Source: Caballeronia grimmiae (GTDB lineage: Bacteria > Pseudomonadota > Gammaproteobacteria > Burkholderiales > Burkholderiaceae). From it: a DNA stretch of 56,119 nucleotides. Location of the stretch: the NCBI RefSeq assembly GCF_000698555.1, contig NZ_JFHE01000037.1, positions 1-56,119 of the forward strand, written 5' to 3'. Below are positions 43,357 to 53,000 of this stretch, one piece after another; position 1 is the first letter of the stretch; each line of letters begins with the position of its first letter. Below the pieces are notes generated by a model. That model made no database searches. It saw nothing but the letters and a program-made list of their open reading frames with translations, and was not told where the DNA came from. The position numbers and the translations under genes were made by a program.

Positions 43357-43429
43357 CCGGGGCGAAATATGTAGCGGTTTAAGGGGATTTTTTCGCGCGC
43401 TGTTTCTGGGCCGTGCGGCCCGCCGCCGC

Positions 43430-43912
43430 TCAGGCCATCAACTGGGCGCGCAGGGCCTTGAGCAAGCCGGCGCACGCGTCTTCGCACTGATCCAGCACGC
43501 GCTCGAAGCCCTCGTCGCCGCCAAAGTAGGGATCGACGACGACGCGGCTGTCATCCAGTGTGGCGAATTCCATCAGCAGGCGGATCTTGTCCCGGTGCTC
43601 CGGCGGACAGACCGATGCGAGCGCCGCAACGTTCGCGTCGTCCATGACGATGAAAAGGTCGAAGCGCGCGAAATCTTCCGCCCCGACCTGACGCCCGCGC
43701 AGGCTCGACAAGTCGTAGCCCCGCTTCTTCGCTATACGCTGGGCGCGCTCGTCCGGCGGCTGACCGATGTGCCAGTCTCCGGTGCCCGCCGAATCGATGA
43801 CGATCCGGTCCGCGAGCCTCGCACGCCCGACCAGATCGCGCATGACCGCTTCCGCACTGGGCGACCGGCAGATGTTGCCGAGACAAACGAAGCAGACAGC
43901 GATCGAATTCAT
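43430..43912 (-). CDS. Low-molecular-weight protein tyrosine phosphatase
   Basis: 160 aa. The CX5R active-site loop VCLGNICRSPSAE is near the N-terminus, and the general-acid Asp lies in VVDPYFGG. These enzymes remove phosphate from protein tyrosines; bacterial targets are often capsule kinases or unknown. No kinase or polysaccharide genes are adjacent. It lies directly upstream of the iscR promoter, on the same strand. Confidence 0.93.
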   Translation of the reverse strand: MNSIAVCFVCLGNICRSPSAEAVMRDLVGRARLADRIVIDSAGTGDWHIGQPPDERAQRIAKKRGYDLSSLRGRQVGAEDFARFDLFIVMDDANVAALASVCPPEHRDKIRLLMEFATLDDSRVVVDPYFGGDEGFERVLDQCEDACAGLLKALRAQLMA

Positions 43913-44000
43913 CGGGACGAGAGCGTAAAGAACGATGGGAGCGGCGCGGTCGGATTATACAAAGTAGTGACAAAGCGCGCCGGGACGGCCGTTCGGCGGA

Positions 44001-45218
44001 TCAGCGTTCGTCGCGGTGAATATCGTGAGTGACGAAACGCGCTTCGCCGTTCGGCATCTCCAGCCAGTCACGATGCGCGAGCGTGCGGCGGATATCGGTG
44101 AGTCCGCTCTCCCAGTGCTCGCGCATGGTCGACAGGCCGAATTGATAGTCCTTGTAATGGCCCTCGTATTCCTTCTGCCGGTAAATCAGGTGAATGACGT
44201 TGTACCGCTTCGAGCACGAAAGCTCGGCGGCGAGGCGGCACCACTCGTCGTTCTTGCGGACGTCCTCCGGCACGAGATCGAGCACGTGCTGCAGCACGTT
44301 GCGGTATCGCTGCGCGCGCTGCATCTGATCCGTGACGAGGCGGGTTCGGCTCGAATACTGGACGTCCTTCACGCGGCCCATTACATCGACGATGCTGTCC
44401 GGGACCGGTCCGCGCGCGCTCCACAAGTCGACCTGAAAACCGAGCGTGTCGCGGCGAGGGGTTGCCTGCGCGATCTCGTAGAGCGGCGTGTTCGACATGA
44501 GGCCGCCGTCCCAGTAGAACTCGCCGTCGATTTCGACAGCCGCGAAACCGGGCGGCAGCGCGCCCGACGCCATGAAATGCTCGGCGCGCAGTTTCATCTG
44601 CGTGTTGTCGAAATAGGCGAAGTTGCCCGTGCCGACATTGACCGCGCCGACCGACACGCGCGTCTCGCGTGAATTGATGCGATCGAAGTCGCAGAGGCGT
44701 TCGAGCGTGGCCTTGAGCGGCGTCGTGTCGTAGTAGCTCGCGGTTTGCGGCGAACCGGCGGCGAGCGGCGACGGCGGCGGAAAACGCGGGACGAAGAAGC
44801 CCTTTTGCCCTTCGACGAGCGCCCCGACCGCCTGCAGCGCCGTAAACGCCTTACGGATCTCGTCGGGAGATTCGAAGAAGGCGCGCTCGGCGAAGGCGGG
44901 CAACGGGAAACCGAAGGCCGGCTGGCAGATGGTTTCCCAGAATTCCAGCAGACGCGTCGCGCGCTTCTCCGGCGCATTGCCCGCGATGATCGCCGTATTC
45001 AGCGCGCCGATCGAAATACCGGCGATCCAGTTCGGATGGATATCCGCCTCGTGCAGCCCTTGATAGACGCCCGCCTGATAGGCGCCGAGCGCGCCGCCGC
45101 CCTGGAGCATCAGCGCGACGGTCTCGTAGGGCGGCAACGCAATGCGCTTGCCGGACGCGGCACCGGCGGTGGCTTCGGGCGCGGCTTCGTGCTCCGCGAG
45201 CGGTTCCATGTCGGCCAT
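44001..45218 (-). CDS. patD: Patatin-like phospholipase with DUF3734 (PatD-like)
   Basis: 405 aa. The patatin domain has the oxyanion loop LMLQGGGALGAYQAGV, the nucleophile loop GISIGALNTAI (G-x-S-x-G) and the DGG motif WDGGLMSNTP. The C-terminal ~110 residues are DUF3734 (VMGRVKDVQYSSRTRLVTDQ; KEYEGHYKDYQFG). It lies 13 nt downstream of bdhA, as in the bdhA-patD operon described in Legionella pneumophila, where it acts in 3-hydroxybutyrate/PHB metabolism. There is no signal peptide, so it is cytosolic. A role in mobilising PHB here is inferred. Confidence 0.9.
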   Translation of the reverse strand: MADMEPLAEHEAAPEATAGAASGKRIALPPYETVALMLQGGGALGAYQAGVYQGLHEADIHPNWIAGISIGALNTAIIAGNAPEKRATRLLEFWETICQPAFGFPLPAFAERAFFESPDEIRKAFTALQAVGALVEGQKGFFVPRFPPPSPLAAGSPQTASYYDTTPLKATLERLCDFDRINSRETRVSVGAVNVGTGNFAYFDNTQMKLRAEHFMASGALPPGFAAVEIDGEFYWDGGLMSNTPLYEIAQATPRRDTLGFQVDLWSARGPVPDSIVDVMGRVKDVQYSSRTRLVTDQMQRAQRYRNVLQHVLDLVPEDVRKNDEWCRLAAELSCSKRYNVIHLIYRQKEYEGHYKDYQFGLSTMREHWESGLTDIRRTLAHRDWLEMPNGEARFVTHDIHRDER

Positions 45219-45231
45219 GAAGCGGCGCTCC

Positions 45232-46026
45232 TTATTGCATGTGCCAGCCGTGGCTGACGACGAACGACTGCCCCGTCAGCGCCGCTGTTTCGAATGCCGA
45301 CAGGAAGAGCACCGTCTGCGCGACGTCGTCGACCGTGGTGAACACGCCGTCCACCGTGCCGCCGAGCATCACGCGCCGAATCACTTCTTCCTCGCTGATG
45401 CCCAGTTCCTTCGCCTGCTCCGGAATCTGCTTGTCGACGAGCGGCGTGCGCACGAAACCCGGGCAGACGACATGTGAACGGACATTGTGCTTCGCGCCCT
45501 CCTTCGCGAGCACGCGGGCGAGGCCCAGCAAACCGTGCTTCGCCGTCACGTAAGCCGATTTCAACGGCGACGCTTCGTGCGAATGCACCGAACCCATATA
45601 AATGACCACACCGCCGCGATCGTCCTTGTACATATGCCTGAGCGCGGCGCGCGTAGTGAGGAACGCGCCGTCGACGTGGATCGCCATCATCTTTTTCCAG
45701 TCGGCATAGGCGTAGCTCTCGATCGGATTGACGATCTGAATCCCCGCGTTCGACACGAGAATGTCCACGGAACCTAGTTCCGCCGCGACGCGCTCGATGC
45801 CGCTGTCGACGGCTTCCTCGTCGGTCACGTCCATTGCAATGCCGATCGCCTTGCCGCCTTTCGCACGAATTTCGGCGGCCACGGCGTCCGCGCCGGCCTG
45901 ATTCAGATCGGCGATGGCTACCGCCGCGCCTGCATCGGCCAACGTGAAAGCGATTGCGCGGCCGATGCCGCTCGCCGCACCCGTCACTACTGCCGTCTTG
46001 CCGTCGAGCTTACCGTTCTGTGACAT
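45232..46026 (-). CDS. bdhA: 3-hydroxybutyrate dehydrogenase
   Basis: 264 aa, a classical SDR. The NAD site GAASGIGRAIA, the SNAGIQ motif and the active-site YVTAKHGLLG (Y-x-x-x-K) are present. It oxidises D-3-hydroxybutyrate from PHB breakdown to acetoacetate with NAD. GGGAG lies 6 nt before the ATG. patD follows 13 nt downstream in the same transcript. Confidence 0.93.
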   Translation of the reverse strand: MSQNGKLDGKTAVVTGAASGIGRAIAFTLADAGAAVAIADLNQAGADAVAAEIRAKGGKAIGIAMDVTDEEAVDSGIERVAAELGSVDILVSNAGIQIVNPIESYAYADWKKMMAIHVDGAFLTTRAALRHMYKDDRGGVVIYMGSVHSHEASPLKSAYVTAKHGLLGLARVLAKEGAKHNVRSHVVCPGFVRTPLVDKQIPEQAKELGISEEEVIRRVMLGGTVDGVFTTVDDVAQTVLFLSAFETAALTGQSFVVSHGWHMQ

Positions 46027-46277
46027 GCGAATCTCCCTATCGGATGACTGAATGACAACATGCGATGCAGAGGGCCATCAAGCTGGCCGTTCGGCATAGG
46101 AACAATCGCGCAGATGATGCGACACCGCCTATGCCGTTCGGCCGACTGTTGCGCGCGGCCCGGACCGGCTATTGTGCATGAACGTCGTGATGCACCGCAC
46201 CAGCGTATGAACCCGTAAGCCGCGAGCGTGTGCTCCGCTACAATCGACCGTTTAGCTTCTCTTACGCGCCATTCGCC

Positions 46278-47123
46278 ATGCTCAGTTACCGCCACGCCTT
46301 TCATGCCGGCAATCACGCCGACGTGCTGAAGCACGCGATCGTCGTTCAGATGCTTCGCTATCTCGGGACGAAGGACAAGTCGTACTGGTACATCGACACC
46401 CATGCGGGTGCGGGCGTGTATGCGCTCACCGAAGGCTTTGCAGCGAAGAACGCCGAGTACGAAACCGGCATCGCGCGGCTGTGGGACCGCACCGACTTGC
46501 CGCCGCTGCTCGCGGATTTCGTCGACGAAGTGCGGGCGCTGAATCCGGAGGGCGGCTTGCGCTTCTACCCCGGCTCGCCCTATCTGGCCTGGCGCGCGAT
46601 GCGCGAGCAGGACCGCATGCGGCTCTTCGAGTTGCATAGCACGGAAATCGACGTGCTGCGTCACAACTTCCGCGACGCCGGCCGCCGCGCCATGATTTAC
46701 GAAGGCGACGGCTTCGACGGCATCAAGGCGCTTCTCCCGCCGCCGCCGCGCCGGGCGCTGGTTCTGATCGATCCTTCTTACGAGGACAAGCGCGATTACG
46801 CGCGCACCCTGTCGTGCCTGGAGGAATCGCTGAAGCGGTTCGCGACGGGGACCTACGCGGTGTGGTATCCGCAAGTCGCGCGGATGGAATCGCAGCGGTT
46901 CGCGGAACAATTGAAGGCGATTCAGCCGAGTGGATGGCTGCACGCCACACTGACCGTCAAGGCCGCGCCGGCAGATGGCTTCGGCCTCTTCGGCAGCGGC
47001 ATGTTCATCCTGAACCCGCCGTACAAGCTGGCGAGCGAGCTAAAGGCCGCGCTGCCCTATCTCGTCGATGCGCTCGGGCAGGACGCGAACGCATCGTTCA
47101 ATCTGGAGCACCGCGCGGACTGA
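46278..47123 (+). CDS. rlmJ: 23S rRNA (adenine(2030)-N6)-methyltransferase
   Basis: From MLSYRHAFHAGNHADVLKH at 46278 the protein is 281 aa, the family size; the open frame from 46230 is not needed. The SAM motif region THAGAGVY and the N6-adenine motif IDPSYEDKRDY (DPPY-type) are visible. RlmJ methylates A2030 of 23S rRNA. It is monocistronic, divergent from bdhA. Confidence 0.95.
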   Translation: MLSYRHAFHAGNHADVLKHAIVVQMLRYLGTKDKSYWYIDTHAGAGVYALTEGFAAKNAEYETGIARLWDRTDLPPLLADFVDEVRALNPEGGLRFYPGSPYLAWRAMREQDRMRLFELHSTEIDVLRHNFRDAGRRAMIYEGDGFDGIKALLPPPPRRALVLIDPSYEDKRDYARTLSCLEESLKRFATGTYAVWYPQVARMESQRFAEQLKAIQPSGWLHATLTVKAAPADGFGLFGSGMFILNPPYKLASELKAALPYLVDALGQDANASFNLEHRAD

Positions 47124-47135
47124 GCGCACGCGAGT

Positions 47136-47471
47136 TCAGGGATACGTCCCGCGTTGTCGCCGGTAATAGCCTTGGCCGTTCGCCGGCGGCGCGGCGCTCT
47201 CGCCGCCATATTGGACGTACGGCGAAACGACGATGGGCTGCTGCTCCTGTTGCGGCAGCCCGGGCAGCGTCGCCATCGGCACCATGCCCGGCGCACCGAG
47301 CGGCGCGCTTTGCAGGACGGTGCCGCTCACGCCGCTGTGAATGCCGGTCTGCGTGTCGAGCACCAGCGGTTCACCGCCGGGCTTGGCGAAAGCCGCCTGG
47401 GTGAAAGGAAGGCATACGGCTGCGAGAGCACAGATACGCAACGTCATTGTTTGGCGAATGGAGCCTGGCAT
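47136..47471 (-). CDS. Secreted hypothetical protein, Pro/Gln-rich
   Basis: 111 aa from the ATG at 47471 (a second ATG at 47447 gives 103 aa). A signal peptide (LRICALAAVCLPFTQAAFA) is followed by a ~80-residue mature part rich in Pro, Gln and Gly (LPGLPQQEQQPIVVSPYVQY) with an RRQRG end. There is no known domain. It is convergent with rlmJ, 12 bp apart, and divergent from the DUF305 gene. Confidence 0.65.
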   Translation of the reverse strand: MPGSIRQTMTLRICALAAVCLPFTQAAFAKPGGEPLVLDTQTGIHSGVSGTVLQSAPLGAPGMVPMATLPGLPQQEQQPIVVSPYVQYGGESAAPPANGQGYYRRQRGTYP

Positions 47472-47502
47472 CGCTTGCTCGATTGAATAGACGAAACGCT
47501 TT

Positions 47503-47523
47503 ACCTTACCCCGCTGGCAGGCT
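47503..47523 (+). promoter_or_regulatory. Putative CueR-type box before the DUF305 gene
   Basis: ACCTTACC and TGGCA arms align with the box at 48846-48866 (12-13 of 21 positions identical, all arm positions but a few). A hexamer at 47498-47503 and TTTACG at 47523-47528 are 19 bp apart, the long spacer typical of MerR-family promoters. Confidence 0.5.
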
Positions 47524-47567
47524 TTACGCTAGGCGCTCCAATCCGCACGAGATCCGAAGGAGTATCG

Positions 47568-47966
47568 ATGAAACCCACAAGCGCGCTACTTGCCGTCTTT
47601 ACCGCCTTCTGCAGCGCAACCGCCATCGCACAGACTGCAGTTCCGGCACACGGCGACATGCCGGGCATGCATGCGGAACAATCCGCAGCTAGCGACACCG
47701 ACCTTCCTTCCACGGCGGCTTTTCAGGCAGCCGACCAGTCGATGATGTCGGCGATGTCCGATATCGAATACACGGGCGACGCGGACCGCGATTTCGTCGC
47801 GCACATGATCCCGCATCACCGGGGCGCCGTGGCCATGGCGAAGATCGAACTGAAGTACGGGAAAGACGCGAAGCTGCGCAAGCTGGCGAAGGACATCATC
47901 GCGGCGCAGGACAAGGAAATCGCGTTCATGAATCAATGGCTGGCCGCGCATCCGGCGAAGAAGTGA
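47568..47966 (+). CDS. DUF305 (CopM-like) periplasmic protein
   Basis: 132 aa with AAGGAG before the ATG. A signal peptide (MKPTSALLAVFTAFCSATAIAQ) precedes a DUF305 domain with the signature DRDFVAHMIPHHRGAVAMAKIELKYGKD and a C-terminal AAQDKEIAFMNQWL. The mature part has Met and His clusters (HGDMPGMHAEQ, MMSAMS) that fit copper binding; CopM of Synechocystis is a DUF305 copper protein. A CueR-like box sits upstream. It may store or buffer periplasmic copper. Confidence 0.87.
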   Translation: MKPTSALLAVFTAFCSATAIAQTAVPAHGDMPGMHAEQSAASDTDLPSTAAFQAADQSMMSAMSDIEYTGDADRDFVAHMIPHHRGAVAMAKIELKYGKDAKLRKLAKDIIAAQDKEIAFMNQWLAAHPAKK

Positions 47967-48003
47967 GATTCGCTCTGGCTGCGTAGCACGCCTGAAAAGA
48001 CAA

Positions 48004-48024
48004 AAGCCCCGCGATGCGGGGCTT
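48004..48024. terminator. Terminator between the DUF305 and DUF3563 genes
   Basis: A perfect 9-bp stem with a 3-nt loop (48004-48012 and 48016-48024). The minus strand has a TTTTGTCTTTT tract, so it ends the DUF3563 transcript; it may also serve the plus strand. Confidence 0.75.
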
Positions 48025-48066
48025 CTCGTTCGACTTCTGGCGCTTTTCGCGCCGGGCGGTTTCGCC

Positions 48067-48213
48067 TTAGAAGTTGTAGCCGTTGTTTTCGAGCGAGCGG
48101 ATGCGCTTTTCCAGCTGAACCACGTCCGACGATTGCGCGAGGTACTCTTCGCGGCGGCGTTGTTCGGCGGCTTCAAACCAGATGCTGAGTTTTTCGAGCA
48201 GGATTGCAAACAT
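48067..48213 (-). CDS. DUF3563 mini-protein
   Basis: 48 aa from MFAILLEKLSIWFEAAEQRR at 48213. It matches the short DUF3563 family typical of Burkholderiales, ending LEKRIRSLENNGYNF. The N-terminal half is an amphipathic/hydrophobic helix; function is unknown. A terminator follows and a leader of ~80 nt precedes. It lies between the copper genes but shows no metal motif. Confidence 0.85.
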   Translation of the reverse strand: MFAILLEKLSIWFEAAEQRRREEYLAQSSDVVQLEKRIRSLENNGYNF

Positions 48214-48422
48214 GATGTTTCTCCAAGGATTCTGTTGGTCCCTGGCGTTCGGGTCAGGGATAACCCGCATTAGGGATAACCCGAATTATAGCGACACCCT
48301 CTGTGATGCGGTAGTGAAATGCATGCATCAAGTGCATTCTGTTTCGGAATGGTGCGCGGTAACAACGCCGTAACCGCTTGACTCCAAACGAAAAGCCAAT
48401 TCAATGCACCATATCGGTGCGT

Positions 48423-48809
48423 CTACTGCGCCAATTTGTCCAAGATCGGGCAATCGGGCCGCCCGTCGCCATGACAGTTTTTCGCCAGATGTGCGAGCGT
48501 GTCGCGCATATCGGTCAACTCCGCGATGCGCCGGTCAAGCTCCGCGACGTGCTCCAGGGCAATCGCCTTCACTTCCGCACTCGCGCGGGACCGGTCTTGC
48601 CAAAGCGCCAGCAGTTTCCGGATGTCTTCCACGAGAAAGCCGAGCCTCCTCGCTTGTCGCACGAAGCGCAGCGCATGGACCTCCTGCGGCCCGTACACGC
48701 GATACCCCGCCGACGTGCGTCCAACCGGATTGAGCAGCCCAACACTCTCGTAGTAACGAATCATCTTGGCCGTCACGCCTGACGCGCGCGCAGCCTCGCC
48801 GATGTTCAT
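48423..48809 (-). CDS. cueR: MerR-family copper regulator CueR
   Basis: 128 aa from MNIGEAARASGVTAKMIRYYE at 48809. N-terminal MerR HTH (RTSAGYRVYGPQEVHALRFVRQARRLGF), a dimerisation helix, and the C-terminal Cu(I) loop CHGDGRPDC, the two-Cys signature of CueR-type proteins. It activates copper-export genes from promoters with long spacers. It is divergent from copZ with a MerR-type box between. Confidence 0.93.
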   Translation of the reverse strand: MNIGEAARASGVTAKMIRYYESVGLLNPVGRTSAGYRVYGPQEVHALRFVRQARRLGFLVEDIRKLLALWQDRSRASAEVKAIALEHVAELDRRIAELTDMRDTLAHLAKNCHGDGRPDCPILDKLAQ

Positions 48810-48840
48810 GGTCAACTCCCTGATCATTTATTGATTCGAC

Positions 48841-48871
48841 TCTACACCTTCCCATCATGGCAACGTATACG
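48841..48871 (+). promoter_or_regulatory. copZ promoter with CueR box
   Basis: TCTACA (48841-48846) and TATACG (48866-48871) are 19 bp apart, the MerR-type long spacer. The dyad at 48846-48866 (ACCTTCC / GGCAACGT arms) lies in the spacer. copZ begins 38 bp beyond. Confidence 0.7.
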
Positions 48872-48908
48872 ATGGTGATATGCAGAGTCATTTAAAGAGG
48901 AAACCGAC

Positions 48909-49115
48909 ATGACGGAATTTCAGGTTCAGGGTATGAGTTGCCAGCACTGTGTTGCCGCGGTCACGCGCTCGATTCAGGAAATCGATCCGCAAGCGCAAGT
49001 GCGCGTCGATCTCGAAAACGGCAAAGTCGCGGTCGACTCCACGCAGTCCGAACAGGCACTGAAGGACGCCATCGACGATGCGGGGTACACGGTCGTCGGC
49101 GTCGCGTCGGCATGA
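48909..49115 (+). CDS. copZ: Copper chaperone CopZ-like (HMA domain)
   Basis: 68 aa, one heavy-metal-associated domain. MSCQHC (residues 9-14, M-x-C-x-x-C) is the Cu(I) site, followed by VRVDLENGKVAVDS and AIDDAGYTVVGV. AGAGGAAA precedes the ATG. It shuttles cytosolic copper, normally to a CopA ATPase, which is not in this window. Its stop overlaps the start of the following SDR gene. Confidence 0.93.
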   Translation: MTEFQVQGMSCQHCVAAVTRSIQEIDPQAQVRVDLENGKVAVDSTQSEQALKDAIDDAGYTVVGVASA

Positions 49116-50044
49116 CGGGCGCGGAGCGCTTCACTGTCGCGCTGATCGGCGCGTCGGGACTATTGGGGCGCGCGGTTGCCGTCGAACTGGCGCGGCAGGC
49201 GAAGGACTGGCGCGTCGTGTGTACGGCGCATCGCCGTGCCGTTGCCGACAGCGTGCCGCTGGATATCCGCGATCACGACGCCGTGCGCGCCTTCCTGCGC
49301 CGCGAGAAGCCGCAGGTGATCGTCGTCGCGGCGGCGGAGCGCCGGCCGGACGTGTGCGAGAACGATCCCGCGCTCGCCCGCGCATTGAACGTCGACGCGC
49401 TCGGCGCGATTGCCACCGAAGCGCGCGCGCTGGGCGCGTGGGTGCTGTCGATTTCAACCGATTACGTTTTCGACGGCACGTCCCCGCCGTATTCGCCCGA
49501 TGACGCGCCCGCTCCGCTCAACGCCTACGGCCAAAGCAAGCTGGACGGCGAAAACGCGCTGCTCGGCTGCGATCCGCACGCCTGCGTGCTGCGCTTGCCG
49601 CTGCTTTACGGGCCGGTCGTCGACTGGAGCGAATCCGCAGTGACGAGCCTCACGCCGGCGATCGTCGCATCGGCTGATACGGCCAACGCGCCCGCTACGA
49701 TGGACGCCTGGGCGACGCGCTATCCGACGTACACGCCCGATGTCGCGGTCGTGATTCGCGGGATGATCGAGCATCACGCGCGGGGCGCGACGATTTCCGG
49801 CATCACGCAATGGTCCGGCGACGAGCCGATGACGAAGTTCGATATCGCGGAACGCATCGCGCGGGCGCTGAAGGTCGACGCGAAACTCGTTGCGCAGCGC
49901 ACGCCGGCCGATGCGACACCTCGACCGCGCGATTGCCATCTCGATTCGGCGCGGCTGGAGGCGCTCGGCATTGGCCGGCGCACGCCGTTCGATACGGCCA
50001 TCGCACACGTGCTGGCCCGCTATCCGGCGCTCCCGCCGCATTAA
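49112..50044 (+). CDS. RmlD/MAT2B-like SDR family protein
   Basis: 310 aa from the ATG at 49112, which overlaps the copZ stop (ATGA). Extended SDR fold of the dTDP-4-dehydrorhamnose reductase/MAT2B group: GASGLLGR nucleotide loop, ISTDYVFDGTSPPY, the active-site YGQSK (Y-x-x-x-K) and LRLPLLYGP. No rhamnose genes are present. Coupling to copZ suggests a link to copper or redox stress, but none is established. It ends 2 bp before the convergent dnaE2 stop. Confidence 0.88.
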   Translation: MTGAERFTVALIGASGLLGRAVAVELARQAKDWRVVCTAHRRAVADSVPLDIRDHDAVRAFLRREKPQVIVVAAAERRPDVCENDPALARALNVDALGAIATEARALGAWVLSISTDYVFDGTSPPYSPDDAPAPLNAYGQSKLDGENALLGCDPHACVLRLPLLYGPVVDWSESAVTSLTPAIVASADTANAPATMDAWATRYPTYTPDVAVVIRGMIEHHARGATISGITQWSGDEPMTKFDIAERIARALKVDAKLVAQRTPADATPRPRDCHLDSARLEALGIGRRTPFDTAIAHVLARYPALPPH

Positions 50045-50046
50045 CG

Positions 50047-53000
50047 TCAGTGGAAATCGCGGCTCGCGGCGGCGAGGCGGCCGAGCAGCGAAGTATGGTC
50101 TTCGAGCCGTTGCGCAACCAGATGCCGCACGTCGCCTTCGTTCTGCCAGACGCCGTGCACACCGAGCAGCGATGACCCAAGCAATACCTTGCGCTGTTTT
50201 TCAACGAGCCCCGGCCAGACGATCACGTTGATCGCGCCCGTTTCGTCTTCGATCGAAACGAAGATCGTGCCGTTTGCCGTGCCCGGCCGCTGACGCACCG
50301 TCACGATGCCGCATGCGCGCACGATGCGCCCGCTTTTCAGATCCGCCAGATCGGCGGCGGTTTTGAAGCGCAGGCGCGAGAGCTTCGCGCGCAGCAACGC
50401 CAGCGGATGGCGATTGAGCGTGAGCCCGAGACTCGCGTAATCATCGACGATTTCGCGGCCTTCCGATGCCTGCGGCAACGCGAGCGGCGCTTCGGTCATC
50501 GGCGCATCGCGCAGCAGTTCCGGCGCACGCTGCTGCGCAGTGACGGCCCACCACGCCTGACGCCGATGTCCCGCGATGTTCGCAAGCGCATTGCCGGCGG
50601 CCAGCGCCTCGAGTTCGCGGCGGGACAGGGCCGCGCGCCGCGTGAGATCGTCCACATCGGCGAAAGGCGCTTCGGCGCGCGCGATCATGATCCGCTCGGC
50701 CGCCGCCTGCGGCAAACCCTTGATCAGTTGCAGACCGATGCGCACGCCCGGCCCATTGGCGCCGTATCGCTGCGCGGCCAGCATGATGCGCGCTTTCAGC
50801 TTGCGCGCACCGCGCCGCATGGTTTTGCGGAACACCTGATCCGGCAGCGGTGTGCCATAGAATTGCTGCCGCCGCCGCTCTCTGCCGGGATCGAATACGA
50901 CGCGCTCGCCGTTGCCGGGCGCCCTTTCCAGCACGGATTCCCAGTCGCTCAGCGAAACGTCCGGCGCGAAAACTTCGACGCCGTGACGCCGCGCGTCCTG
51001 CACGAGCTGCGACGGCGAATAAAAGCCGAGCGGCTGGCTGTTCAGCAAGCCGGCAAGAAACGCCGCGGGCTCGTAACGCTTGATCCACGCGCTGAAATAA
51101 ACGAGCAGCGCGAAACTCGCCGAATGACTTTCCGGGAAACCGTATTCGCCGAACCCCTCGATCTGCTTGCAGACGCGCGCCGCAAAGTCGTGCTCGTAAC
51201 CGCGCGCGAGCATCTTTTTCATCAGATCGGCCTGATATTCCTCGAGATGACTGCCGCGTCGCCAGGCGGCCATCGCGCGGCGCAGTTGATCGGCCTCTTC
51301 CGCCGCATAGCCCGCCGCGACCATCGCGAGCTTCATCACCTGCTCCTGAAAAATCGGCACGCCGAGCGTGCGGCCGAGCACGGGCCGCAGTTCTTCCTTG
51401 GGATAGTCCGCATCCTCCAGGCCCTGCTTGCGTCGCAAATACGGATGCACCATGCCGCCCTGAATCGGGCCGGGCCGCACGATCGCCACTTCGATCACGA
51501 GGTCGTAGTATGTCTGGGGCCGCAAGCGCGGCAGCATGCTCTGCTGCGCCCGCGATTCAATCTGAAACACGCCGATGGTGTCCGCGCGGCAACACATTTC
51601 GTACACCGCCCTGTCTTCGCGGCGAATGTGCGTAATGCCGAAATTCGGGACGCCGCGCCGCAGCGCAACGAATTCGAGCGCGCGCCGGATCGCCGACAGC
51701 ATGCCCAGCGCGAGCACATCCACTTTCAGGAGCTTGAGCTGGTCGATGTCGTCCTTGTCCCACTGGATCACGCAGCGGTCTTTCATCGCGGCGTTTTCGA
51801 TCGGCACGAGCCGCGACAGCCTTTCGCGCGCAATCACGAAGCCGCCGACGTGCTGCGACAAGTGACGCGGAAATCCGCGCAGTTCGCGCGTCAGGCGGAT
51901 GAGATGCCGCGTGATGTGCGAGTCCTCACTAAAACCCGCCTCCTTGAGATAACCGGCGACCGCCGACGGCCCGTCCCACCACTGCTGCGACTTGCCGATG
52001 CGCTCGATCAGCGATGCATCGAGCCCGAGCGCCTTGCCGACGTCCTTCAGCGCGCTTCTCGTGTGATACGTCGTGACCGACGCCGCCAGCGACGCGCGAT
52101 GCCGCCCGTACTTCTGATAGATGTACTGGATGACTTCCTCGCGTCGCTGATGCTCGAAATCGACGTCGATATCGGGCGGCTCGTTGCGCGCCCGCGAGAT
52201 GAAGCGCTCGACCAGGAGGCCCATCCGGACCGGATCGAGTTCGGTGATGAAGAGACAGAAGCAGATGATGGAATTCGCCGCCGAGCCGCGTCCCTGGCAG
52301 AGGATGCCCTTGCTGCGCGCGAACGCGACGATGTCGTAGACCGTCAGAAAATACTTCTCGTATTTCAGTTCGGCGACGAGTTCCAGTTCTCTGTCGATCT
52401 GGCCGATGGTGTCGGCGTCGAAACCGTCCGGCCAGCGCTGCTTCGCGCCCTCGATGACCTTCTTGCGGAGATAACTGGCGGGCGTCTCGCCGCGCGGCAC
52501 CAGTTCCTCGGGATATTCGTACTCGAGCTCGTCGAGCCGGAATGTGCAGCGGGCGGCCACTTTGAGCGTTTCTGCGATCGCCGCCTTCGGATACAGCGCG
52601 CCGATACGCAAGCGCGTGCGCAGATGCCGCTCCGCGTTCGCTTCGAGCGCATAACCGCACTCGCCGAGCGGACGGCCGAGGCGAATGGCGGTCAGCGTGT
52701 CCTGCAACGGCTTGCGCGATCGCGCGTGCATCAGCGCGCCGCTTGCCGCGACGAGCGGCAGACCGCTCGCTTCCGAAATCACGCGGCATGAGGCGAGGCG
52801 CTCGTCGTCGCTGCCGTCTTGCCACAACTCCAGGGCAAGCCACGCCCGCCCCGCTGCGAAACCGGCGAGCCAATGGGCGCGGTCGAGCGTGTCGGCGAGC
52901 GTTGCCGAGCGTTGCGGCACGAGAATCAGCAGGCAGCCGGGCAGATGCTTCAGGTGCGCGATATCGCCGCGCAAATCGGTAACATCCGTGGCATCGGACG

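Noticed and set aside
50407..52791. 794-codon plus-strand frame opposite dnaE2
   Set aside because: Shadow of dnaE2 with the same Arg/His/Asp bias.
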